NCBI GenBank assembly: GCA_016789755.1
Contig: JAEUQG010000241.1
Coordinates: 1 to 36,179, forward strand
Reading direction: 5' to 3'
Origin: Bryobacterales bacterium
Lineage (GTDB): Bacteria > Acidobacteriota > Terriglobia > Bryobacterales > Bryobacteraceae
Length of the DNA: 36,179 nucleotides
The notes beneath the pieces were generated by a model. The model had not been told where the DNA came from. It searched no databases and saw only the letters and a list, made by a program, of their open reading frames with translations. This document shows, one piece after another, positions 14,685 to 21,313 of this stretch. The position numbers were made by a program, and so were the translations under genes. How positions within the stretch are numbered: position 1 is the stretch's first letter; every line of letters starts with the position of its first letter.

Positions 14685-15650
14685 GAGCTTGAACTCCTGC
14701 CCGATCGTCGTCCAGCCCACGCGCTCCGGACTCCTCACCGCCGCATCCAGAAAACGTTCGATCGGCTCAAACGGCGGTTCATTGCTCAGCCGGAACGTCT
14801 GATGATGAACGGGCAGCAGGAATTCCGCCCCCGCATCGTTGCCCATCGAGAATGCCTGTTCGGGGTTACAGTGATAGCGGATCCAGGGGTTGTAGGCCCC
14901 GATCGGCATGATCGCAAGATCGTACCCCCGCCGGTCCTTCAGGCCGCGGAACGTATCCGTCAGCGCCGTGTCCCCCGCAAAGAGGATCCGCCGCCCGTTC
15001 ACCTCCACCGTGTACCCGTTGTAGCCCCGATACGTATCGGAGCGCATTCTCGCCCCCCAGTGGTTGACCTCGAAAGCCTTTACTTTCGCCGGACCCGCCT
15101 GCATCCCGGCGCCCCAGCGCAACTCCTCCACTCGCCCGAACCGCGACGGGCGGATCAGGTCGCTCGTCTGGCTCGCCATCGCCACCTGCGTCCGTTTGTT
15201 CTCCAGCGATCGCAACGACGCCGTATCCAGGTGATCCATGTGCGCATGCGAACTCAAAATCAGATCGATCGGCGGCAGGTCGCTCGCCGTCACCGGCGAA
15301 GCCACCATACGCTTGATGCCGACCGTGAACAGGTAAAAGTCGATTCCCGCCTTCTCCCCCAGCACCGGATCGGTAATCATGGTGAACCCGTCGGCCTTGA
15401 TCAGAACCGTGCTGTGGCCCAGCCAGGCTGCAAACAACCCCTTATCCGGCCATAACTTAGGATTGGGAAAGTGAAGTGGAGCTTCGACCGGCATGGCATT
15501 ATCCGCGGCGATCCTTCGGGCCCAACCTCCGGCATAACGGTAGGCCATGTAGCCAGCGCCGCCCAATCCAGCCAGCGCCGCCCCGCCGCCAATCAGCCAT
15601 CGCCGTGATTTCCTAGTAGCCAAACCTCTCTTCCTTCCAGGGGTCTCCAT
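14679..15650 (-). CDS. MBL-fold metal-dependent hydrolase, membrane-anchored
   Basis: The 323-residue protein carries a basic N-terminus and a transmembrane or signal segment at about 19-36 (LIGGGAALAGLGGAGYMA). A metallo-beta-lactamase fold of the UlaG/NAPE-PLD-like type follows. The metal-binding motif is HAHMDH at 135-140, with further ligands suggested by VNHWGAR (H197), AGDTA (D227) and PVHHQTF near the end. NPWIRYHCNPEQA near 254-265 resembles NAPE-PLD-like enzymes, which are phosphodiesterases, but substrate cannot be assigned. It overlaps the sulfite-oxidase-like gene. An ATG at 15650 is used here; a TTG at 15623 preceded by a purine-rich GGAAGGAAGAGAGG is a serious alternative, removing nine residues before the membrane segment. 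Confidence 0.88.
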   Translation of the reverse strand: METPGRKRGLATRKSRRWLIGGGAALAGLGGAGYMAYRYAGGWARRIAADNAMPVEAPLHFPNPKLWPDKGLFAAWLGHSTVLIKADGFTMITDPVLGEKAGIDFYLFTVGIKRMVASPVTASDLPPIDLILSSHAHMDHLDTASLRSLENKRTQVAMASQTSDLIRPSRFGRVEELRWGAGMQAGPAKVKAFEVNHWGARMRSDTYRGYNGYTVEVNGRRILFAGDTALTDTFRGLKDRRGYDLAIMPIGAYNPWIRYHCNPEQAFSMGNDAGAEFLLPVHHQTFRLSNEPPFEPIERFLDAAVRSPERVGWTTIGQEFKLS

Positions 15651-16269
15651 GCATATGATACCCGTTCCGTTCCCAGAATCCAGGCTTATCCTCAGCCAGA
15701 AATTCGAGTCCCGCAATCCACTTGGCGCTTTTCCAGGCGTACAACTGCGGCACGATGAGGCGGGCTGGCCCGCCATGCTCTTCGCTGATCGGTTCGCCGT
15801 CGTGGGTCAGCGCCACCAGCGCGTCATCCACCAGAAAATCCCCCAGCGGCATGTTGGTTGTCCAGCCATAGTCATACCCGTAGGCGAGTACGAACCGGCA
15901 CTCCGGCTTGACCCCGCCGGCTAAATCGGCAAGGGTCTTGACGGACACGCCCTCCCACACATTACCCAAACGGGACCAACGGGTTACACAGTGAAAATCA
16001 GCAAACACTTTCACCCTCGGCAAGGCAAGGAACTCCTCCCAGCCGAGGCTCACTTCGCGCCCCACCAGCCCCACCATCTGGAAGCGCCATTTCGACATAT
16101 CGATGCGAGGCGTGCCGGACGCATCCAGCACCGGCCACTTCTTCGTGCGCGATTGCCCGGGCGGAATGCGGTTGGCGCGCCGTGTGTCGGGGCTGATGAT
16201 GATGCCCTCGGACTGCTCCTCGGGCATAGGCACCGATTCGGACTGCAGCTTGCGGTCGAGACCGAACAT
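15613..16269 (-). CDS. Sulfite-oxidase-fold molybdopterin oxidoreductase
   Basis: The 218-residue protein matches the YedY/MsrP-like branch of the sulfite oxidase family. It has WRFQMVGLVGREVSLGWEEF (61-80), the conserved molybdenum-ligating Cys in FHCVTRWS (C94), WEGVSVKTL, AYGYDYGWTTNMPL and GGPARLIVPQLYAWKSAKWI. There is no Tat or Sec signal, unlike MsrP, so it should stay in the cytoplasm unless carried by a partner. No msrQ-like heme membrane subunit is adjacent. It starts 6 nt after the stop of a small exported protein and overlaps the MBL gene. The substrate, whether sulfite, a sulfoxide or something else, is not apparent. Confidence 0.87.
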   Translation of the reverse strand: MFGLDRKLQSESVPMPEEQSEGIIISPDTRRANRIPPGQSRTKKWPVLDASGTPRIDMSKWRFQMVGLVGREVSLGWEEFLALPRVKVFADFHCVTRWSRLGNVWEGVSVKTLADLAGGVKPECRFVLAYGYDYGWTTNMPLGDFLVDDALVALTHDGEPISEEHGGPARLIVPQLYAWKSAKWIAGLEFLAEDKPGFWERNGYHMHGDPWKEERFGY

Positions 16270-16275
16270 AACAGT

Positions 16276-16752
16276 TCAGCTTTTTCCTTTCATTTCCTTC
16301 TCTAACGCCTTGACTTCCTTGGGCATATCGCCGACCTTCTTCACGTGCGAAAGCTCCCGCTTACACGCCTCGGACTTGCCGTTCAGGAATGCGATTTTCG
16401 CATAGAAGAGGCACTTATAGCTATTCCCGTTAGGGGCATCGTGCGCCCTGTCCGCCTCTTCCAGCGCACCCAGCGCATTGCCCAGTTTCAGCAGCGCGTA
16501 GCTGGTCAGCACCCGCAGAGAGGAGTTCGCCGGGTTCGTTTTGTTCAATTCCGTCAGCCGCTGATAGGCGTCGGTGTTTTCGCCCCTCTTGATCAACGCG
16601 ATCACCTCATCGACGGCGCCCCGGTCGTCCTCGGGGAGCAGCCCGATTGCTTCGGCCAGACGGTCCAGCCGGATATCCAGTTCCACGGCTCGTGCCGGAA
16701 CCGCCAGCCACGATCCTGCCAACAGGAGAAGATACAGTACAGTTTTCGTCAT
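16276..16752 (-). CDS. Small exported TPR-like protein
   Basis: The 158-residue protein begins with a typical signal peptide ending near PARA (MTKTVLYLLLLAGSWLAVPARA), followed by helical hairpins. DAYQRLTELNKTNPANSSL and SYALLKLGNALGALEEADRA have the spacing of one to two tetratricopeptide repeats. Two cysteines at about 118 and 134 could form a disulfide in the periplasm. No enzymatic motif is seen. The ATG at 16752 is chosen because it starts the signal peptide; the frame is open farther upstream. It is the first gene of the leftward trio with the sulfite-oxidase-like and MBL genes. Confidence 0.75.
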   Translation of the reverse strand: MTKTVLYLLLLAGSWLAVPARAVELDIRLDRLAEAIGLLPEDDRGAVDEVIALIKRGENTDAYQRLTELNKTNPANSSLRVLTSYALLKLGNALGALEEADRAHDAPNGNSYKCLFYAKIAFLNGKSEACKRELSHVKKVGDMPKEVKALEKEMKGKS

Positions 16753-16823
16753 CGACAGTGGGTACGTAGGTAGGATGCGGGTTGGATGCCGGAAGTTGCC
16801 TGAGATTTTCCGGCCGCCCCTTC

Positions 16824-16829
16824 TACTAT
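16824..16829 (+). promoter_or_regulatory. Candidate -10 box for the gene at 16836
   Basis: TACTAT is followed by 6 nt (CACTGT) and the ATG at 16836, so transcription could begin on the start codon. No -35 match is seen at 17 nt. Confidence 0.4.
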
Positions 16830-16835
16830 CACTGT

Positions 16836-17318
16836 ATGCCGGAGGGCTTGGCGCGTATTCCAATGCCGCGCAGATGGTTTTGTTTGGCGCTGGCAGGGAT
16901 GGCGGAGGCGGCTGCCTCCGGCGACCGCGGCCGTGTCGAATACATCGGCGGCACCGTGGATGCCTTCCCCGCGGGAACCGGCGGGGTGCTCAAAACCTCC
17001 GACCGCGAATACCTGATGCTGGTCACTAAAAAAGCGACCATGAAGGTGTTGTATGAGCGGGTCAACCTGCTCGAGTACGGCCAGCAGGTCAGCCGCCGCT
17101 ACGCCATGGCTATTCTGATCTCGCCGGTGCTCATTCTCAGCCGCAAGCGCAAGCACTTCCTCACCGTCGGATTTCAGGATGATTCGGGAAAACAGCAAGC
17201 CGCTGTGTTCATTGTGGACAAAAACGACATCCGGACCCTGCTCGCAAGCCTCGAAGCACGCACCGGGGTCCGGGTCGAGTTTCAGGACGAAGAGGCGCGC
17301 AGGCAAGGAAGGGGTTGA
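16836..17318 (+). CDS. Conserved-looking exported hypothetical protein, possible PH-like fold
   Basis: I do not recognise this 160-residue protein. It has a basic then hydrophobic N-terminus (PRRWFCLALAGMAEAAA), consistent with export. A beta-rich body follows with YIGGTVDAFPAGTGGVLKT (36-54), a hydrophobic stretch at 90-102 before RKRK, and FLTVGFQDDSGKQQAAVFIV followed by a C-terminal helix. Alternating strands ending in a helix recall bacterial PH-like domains, but this is only a pattern impression. The start is uncertain: ATG 16836 fits the -10 box, while ATG 16863 gives a more compact signal peptide. The next gene begins 2 nt after the stop, so the pair is probably an operon. Confidence 0.7.
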   Translation: MPEGLARIPMPRRWFCLALAGMAEAAASGDRGRVEYIGGTVDAFPAGTGGVLKTSDREYLMLVTKKATMKVLYERVNLLEYGQQVSRRYAMAILISPVLILSRKRKHFLTVGFQDDSGKQQAAVFIVDKNDIRTLLASLEARTGVRVEFQDEEARRQGRG

Positions 17319-17320
17319 AC

Positions 17321-17908
17321 ATGCGTTGGGTGTTGATTCTAGCCGCCGCTCAGGCGTGGGGACAGGCGCCGGCGCCCGCCGTGGCGTTCGAAGGAGACCG
17401 GCTGAGCCAGTTGCTCAGCGTGCGCCGCATCTATGTGGACAAACTCGGAGGCGCCAACGCCGATCAGATCCGCGATCTGGTGATCGCCAGCCTCCAGGGC
17501 GCCAAAGTCTTCATCCTCACCGAGAACGCCGAACGCGCCGACGCCACTCTGCGTGGATCGGCCGAGGATCTCATCTACACCGACACCTACCAGTACAACG
17601 AGGGCAGCAGCGCCCGCGGATCGGGCAACTCGACATCCGGTACGGGAGTGAACCGCCGCGGCCTATCCTCTGCCATCGGTCTCACCGAAAACGAGTCCAC
17701 CCGCATCGCCGAGCGGCGTCACGAAGCCATCGCCACCCTTCGGCTGGTAAATAAGGAAGGCGATGTCATCTGGTCTACCATCCAGGAAAGCCGTGGCGCC
17801 AAGTTCCGCGGAGCCGCCGCCGACGTGGCCGAAAAAGTGGCCCGCAGCCTCATGACCGACTACGACAAGGCCCGCAAGGGCGCAGCCGGCGCTCCGCCTA
17901 CACAGTAA
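17321..17908 (+). CDS. Exported hypothetical protein
   Basis: The 195-residue protein has a signal peptide (MRWVLILAAAQAWGQ) and no family that I recognise with confidence. The body has a VRRIYVDKLGG start, an IRDLVIASLQGAKVFILTENA segment, a Gly/Ser-rich insert at 96-109, and a final ATLRLVNKEGDVIWST strand pair followed by a VAEKVARSLMTDYDKA helix. The order of helix, ADATLRGS strand, insert and final strand-helix resembles periplasmic proteins of the CsgG/LpoB-like group that bind envelope machines; this is inference. The ATG at 17321 has AAGGAAGGGG just upstream. Its last 11 nt overlap the convergent enolase-superfamily gene. Confidence 0.75.
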   Translation: MRWVLILAAAQAWGQAPAPAVAFEGDRLSQLLSVRRIYVDKLGGANADQIRDLVIASLQGAKVFILTENAERADATLRGSAEDLIYTDTYQYNEGSSARGSGNSTSGTGVNRRGLSSAIGLTENESTRIAERRHEAIATLRLVNKEGDVIWSTIQESRGAKFRGAAADVAEKVARSLMTDYDKARKGAAGAPPTQ

Positions 17909-19103
17909 CCCGTTCGCACTTGGCGAGAAAGGCAGCATCGAACTCCACCCCCAACCCCGGAGTCTGCGGCACATCCACCATCCCGTTCCGTATCGCGAAA
18001 TTCGGCGTGTACCACGACTCCGCCTTGGGCTTTCCCCGATGCGGAAACTCCATGTGCGGCCCGATGTTGGGCGTCGCCGCCGCGAATTGCAGCATCTTGC
18101 ACGCCGCCGCATCCGTCTGCGTGTTGTGCGGCACAATCGTCATCTTCGCCGCCCGAGCCATCCGCGCAATGCGCGCTGCACGGATCATGCCCCCACAATA
18201 GTTCAAGTCCGGCTGGATAATATCCACTACCCGCCGCTCGATCATGTCCTGCACTTTCCATAACGAGGACTCTTGCTCGCCGCCCGCCACCGCCATTTCC
18301 AAAGCATCGGCCACGCGTTTGGTTTCGCTCACTTCCTCCCACGGGCACGGCTCTTCGTAGAACCGGAACCCCAGCGCCTGCAGCATCCGCCCGGTCTCGA
18401 CCCCATACTTCGAATCGTAACTTCCGTTGGCGTCGGCATAAAGCACCACCGAGTCGCCCAGCCGCTTCCGCGCCAGTTCCACCATCGTCTTCGTGCGCCC
18501 GGGGTAGGCATCCAGGTTGCGGCTCATGCGCCCGCCGGTCTTGAACTTCACGGCCTTGGTCCCGGTTTCGGCCACGCCGCGGACATAGACATCCACCTCT
18601 TCCTCAGCCGTGGTCTCGCGCCCGGAACCCGACAGATACACCGGAATCTGCTTGCGCAGCATGCCGCCCATCAGCTCCGCCACGGGCTTCTTCGCCGTCC
18701 GCCCCAGCATGTCCCAAATGGCCTGCTCCACCGCCGCCACCGGCGACCAGAACGGCTGCCCGGCGATCTTGTAATGCTTGATGTACACCTCATCGATCAG
18801 CGTTTCCAACTCGCGGGCATCCTTGCCCACGAAGGCCGGAATCACCCGCCGCAGCAGGATCGGAACGAAATCGTCAATCTCTTTCGTGCGCACAACACCG
18901 GCAACCCCGTCGCTCGAAATAGCCCGCACAAAGGTCGTCTTGCCATTGCGCAAATACTCCACCGAAGCGATCTTCACCGGGGCGCGAAACTGCCGGTGGA
19001 GAGAAAACATCGGCTGCTCATAGCCAGGAACGGTCTTCGGATAATCGCTACCCGCGGCGTGCATGGCGAAGGGAACGGCTGCAAGGAAGTGGCGGCGGCG
19101 CAT
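17898..19103 (-). CDS. Exported mandelate racemase/muconate lactonizing enzyme-family protein
   Basis: The 401-residue enolase-superfamily enzyme begins with MRRRHFLAAVPFAMHAAG, an RR-containing leader consistent with Tat export of a folded metalloenzyme. The catalytic layout is of the mandelate racemase subgroup. The base pair of lysines is KFK (K186, K188), and metal ligands are D224 (YADANGSYD), E250 (FYEEP) and E276 (GGEQE). The second base is H326 in PHNTQTD, with D299 in DIIQPDLN. These enzymes abstract a proton next to a carboxylate, usually dehydrating or epimerising sugar acids. The exact substrate cannot be told. A perfect TATAAT lies 7 nt before the ATG. The neighbouring TetR gene is divergent and may control it. 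Confidence 0.88.
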   Translation of the reverse strand: MRRRHFLAAVPFAMHAAGSDYPKTVPGYEQPMFSLHRQFRAPVKIASVEYLRNGKTTFVRAISSDGVAGVVRTKEIDDFVPILLRRVIPAFVGKDARELETLIDEVYIKHYKIAGQPFWSPVAAVEQAIWDMLGRTAKKPVAELMGGMLRKQIPVYLSGSGRETTAEEEVDVYVRGVAETGTKAVKFKTGGRMSRNLDAYPGRTKTMVELARKRLGDSVVLYADANGSYDSKYGVETGRMLQALGFRFYEEPCPWEEVSETKRVADALEMAVAGGEQESSLWKVQDMIERRVVDIIQPDLNYCGGMIRAARIARMARAAKMTIVPHNTQTDAAACKMLQFAAATPNIGPHMEFPHRGKPKAESWYTPNFAIRNGMVDVPQTPGLGVEFDAAFLAKCERVTV

Positions 19104-19110
19104 GACATGA

Positions 19111-19116
19111 ATTATA
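19111..19116 (-). promoter_or_regulatory. Consensus -10 box of the enolase-superfamily gene
   Basis: A perfect TATAAT on the minus strand lies 7 nt before the ATG at 19103, implying a leaderless or near-leaderless transcript. No good -35 is found, so it may need an activator or extended contacts. Confidence 0.5.
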
Positions 19117-19143
19117 CGCTCATCAACCGGCAAGCAGGGGGCG

Positions 19144-19172
19144 TTGACAAACTGAACGGCGTTCTGTTAATT
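19144..19172 (+). promoter_or_regulatory. TetR-gene promoter containing a palindromic operator
   Basis: A perfect -35 TTGACA (19144-19149) and a weaker -10 TTAATT (19167-19172) are 17 nt apart. The spacer is filled by a near-perfect 19-nt palindrome, AACTGAACGGCGTTCTGTT (19150-19168), with 8-nt arms matching at 7 positions. A dimeric repressor bound here would block RNA polymerase, as in autoregulated TetR genes. The promoter would start a leader of about 5 nt. Confidence 0.6.
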
Positions 19173-19183
19173 ACAAAGTAGCC

Positions 19184-19816
19184 ATGGGAGTCGCCGAACG
19201 CCGCGCCCGCGAGAAGGAAGAGCTCCGTCAGAAGATCCTCGACGCCGCCGGACAACTCTTCGTCGAGGAGGGTTTCGCCAATGTCTCCGTGCGCAAGATT
19301 GCGGATCGCATCGAATATTCTCCGGCTACAATTTACCTTTATTTCAAAGACAAGACCGAGCTGTTTTCCAGCCTCTGCTGGGAAACCTTCAGCGGGCTAA
19401 AGGCGGAACTCGACCGCCTGGAAGGCGAAGCCGGCGACCCCCTGGCCGGCCTGCGCCGTGGTCTCCGCGCCTATATCGACTTCGGCATCGCCCACCCCAA
19501 CCACTACCTGCTGACGTTTTGCACCCCGGTGGACCACTCGGCCGGGAAGGTAATGGATAATTTCCAGGAGATCAACCGTGTGGGGTTGGAGACGTTCGAT
19601 CACCTGCAGCGCGCGCTCGATCGCTGCCGCCAATCCGGGCAACTCGCCTTCGAGGATCTGAACACCACCAGCCAGGTGGTCTGGACCTTCATCCATGGCA
19701 CGACTTCCCTGCTCATCCTCAACAGCGGCGATCCCCATTTTCCCTGGGTGCCGCCAGAGCAGTTGATCGAATCCTCGCTCGATCTCATTCTTCGCGGCCT
19801 GAGCCCGGCCCGTTGA
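19184..19816 (+). CDS. TetR-family transcriptional regulator
   Basis: The 210-residue protein has a standard TetR N-terminal HTH domain (about 13-60) with ILDAAGQLFVEEGFANVSV and the recognition segment IEYSPATIYLYFKDKTELF. The C-terminal ligand domain contains HPNHYLLTF and WTFIHGTTSLLI, resembling the WHG-type C-terminal domain. It probably represses its own promoter through the palindrome at 19150-19168. It may also act on the divergent enolase-superfamily gene, whose -10 box lies 34 nt from the palindrome. The effector is unknown. Its last 32 nt overlap the convergent nucleoside hydrolase gene. Confidence 0.93.
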   Translation: MGVAERRAREKEELRQKILDAAGQLFVEEGFANVSVRKIADRIEYSPATIYLYFKDKTELFSSLCWETFSGLKAELDRLEGEAGDPLAGLRRGLRAYIDFGIAHPNHYLLTFCTPVDHSAGKVMDNFQEINRVGLETFDHLQRALDRCRQSGQLAFEDLNTTSQVVWTFIHGTTSLLILNSGDPHFPWVPPEQLIESSLDLILRGLSPAR

Positions 19817-20732
19817 GCACGCGGGCGCGGAAGCGCTCGAAGAATTCCGCCATACGGCATTCGCGCACGACACGCACTTCCCTTCCCGTCTGCCGCCCAG
19901 GACGCAGATCGCGAACCACCATCCCCGCCGCCATCTCGCCTTCCGTTTCGATTTCGAGGCGCAGCGTCCCGGTCACTGCCAGCGCCGGTTCCAATGCGAT
20001 GGCCGTAGCCAAAGGATCGTGGAGGTAGCAGAATTCCCTCCCATGCATCGATGCGTAAAAACGAAAATATTGATGGCAGAGGGCGGCGACAAAGCGCGCC
20101 CGAGGCGCGGCGCACCCTTCCAGCCACGCATCCAGCATCTCCCGGGACAACAGCGCCTGGCGTGTCAAATCCAACGGCACAATGGTCAACGGCACGGGAC
20201 TGCGCAGCACGTCGCGGGCGGCATGCGGATCGGCGTGAAAGTTGAACTCGGCAACCGGCGTGATGTTGCCCGGAGGCTGCAGCACTCCGCCCATGACAAC
20301 GACTTCGCGCAGCAGCGCAAACGCTGCGGCATCGGCCGCCAGTGCGCAGGCCACGTTGGTCAGCGGCCCCAGGGCCAGCAGCGTGATCTCACCGGGATAA
20401 GCGCGCGCCAGCCGCAAAATCTCATCCACTGCGCCTTCCCCGTACGCGTGTTCGCCGCCGTCCCACTGCCCTGCCAGGCCATCCTCGCCATGAACGTGTT
20501 CGGCATAAACGGGCTGCCTGCGCAACGGCTCGCCGCACCCGCGAATGACCGGCGGAGGATTCGCCACACCGGCATGCCGCAACACATGCTGCGCGTTGCG
20601 CGTGGTCTTCACCGCGTTCACATTGCCGGCAACCGTGGTAATCGCTTCGATCCTCGCCTCAGGCGAAGCAAGCGCGTAGAGCAGCGCCAGGGCATCGTCG
20701 ATTCCGGGGTCCGTGTCGATGATCAGGCGCAT
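19785..20732 (-). CDS. Nucleoside hydrolase (IUNH family), cytoplasmic
   Basis: The 315-residue enzyme hydrolyses the N-glycosidic bond of ribonucleosides in salvage. Unlike the exported paralogue at 1428-2432, it has the canonical motifs: DTDPGIDDALAL at 6-17 (calcium ligands D8, D12, D13), LGPLTNVA at 121-128, the substrate loop VAEFNFHADPHAA and LHDPLATA at 237-244 with the acid-base His238. No signal peptide is present. It begins 9 nt after the ppa stop, so the two are probably co-transcribed. Its 3' end overlaps the tail of the TetR gene by 32 nt. Specificity for purine or pyrimidine ribosides is not determined. Confidence 0.93.
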   Translation of the reverse strand: MRLIIDTDPGIDDALALLYALASPEARIEAITTVAGNVNAVKTTRNAQHVLRHAGVANPPPVIRGCGEPLRRQPVYAEHVHGEDGLAGQWDGGEHAYGEGAVDEILRLARAYPGEITLLALGPLTNVACALAADAAAFALLREVVVMGGVLQPPGNITPVAEFNFHADPHAARDVLRSPVPLTIVPLDLTRQALLSREMLDAWLEGCAAPRARFVAALCHQYFRFYASMHGREFCYLHDPLATAIALEPALAVTGTLRLEIETEGEMAAGMVVRDLRPGRQTGREVRVVRECRMAEFFERFRARVLNGPGSGREE

Positions 20733-20741
20733 GCGGGGCGA

Positions 20742-21293
20742 TTATTCGGCAACGGGCTCGGACGCGCCTTTGCTATCCAAATAGCGCTTGCGCGATTCGA
20801 CAATGGCGCGTCGGGCGTCGGCAGGGCCGCCCCAGCCTTGCAACCGCGTGACCTTGCCCTCAAGCTCCTTATAGATCGTAAAGAAGTGCTCAATCTCCCG
20901 CCGCACGTGGGTCGAAATCTGATCCATGGTGTGCACCTGGTCATAGCGCGGATCGCGGCGCGGAACGGCCAGCACCTTCTGGTCCCCTTCCTTGCTGTCT
21001 TCCATGTTCAGGATGCCCACCGGCCGCACCTCCAGCAGGCAGCCCGTAAATGTCGGCTCGGTCACCAGGCACAGTACGTCCATCGGATCGTGGTCCTCGG
21101 CCAGCGTGCCCGGGATGAAGCCGTAATCGCCCGGATAGTGCAGCGGCGAATACAGGGCCCGGTCCATGCGGAACAGCCCCAGTCCGCTATCGTATTCGTA
21201 CTTGTTCGGAGAATTCTTCGGGATCTCGACGATCATGCGCACGATCTCTGGAGCATCGGCGCCGGGGTCGATATCGTAGAGGTTAGGATACAC
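20742..21293 (-). CDS. ppa: Inorganic pyrophosphatase, family I
   Basis: The 183-residue soluble enzyme cleaves pyrophosphate to two phosphates, driving biosynthetic reactions forward. Active-site stretches are visible in order: NKYEYD (K31, E33), R45, YPGDYGFIPGT (Y57), EDHDPMDVL (D67, D69, D72) and KEGDQK (D104, K106). The second residue of the signature, His68, differs from the common Gly/Ser/Asn. The frame begins at GTG (21293) with no strong ribosome-binding site; TACCCT lies 5 nt before it. The nucleoside hydrolase follows 9 nt after the stop. Confidence 0.95.
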   Translation of the reverse strand: MYPNLYDIDPGADAPEIVRMIVEIPKNSPNKYEYDSGLGLFRMDRALYSPLHYPGDYGFIPGTLAEDHDPMDVLCLVTEPTFTGCLLEVRPVGILNMEDSKEGDQKVLAVPRRDPRYDQVHTMDQISTHVRREIEHFFTIYKELEGKVTRLQGWGGPADARRAIVESRKRYLDSKGASEPVAE

Positions 21294-21313
21294 ACTTCAG
21301 GGTAACAGATGCG

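Noticed and set aside
20019..21305. A 428-codon plus-strand frame across the nucleoside hydrolase and ppa genes.
   Set aside because: It spans two recognisable minus-strand genes and lacks any recognisable domain.
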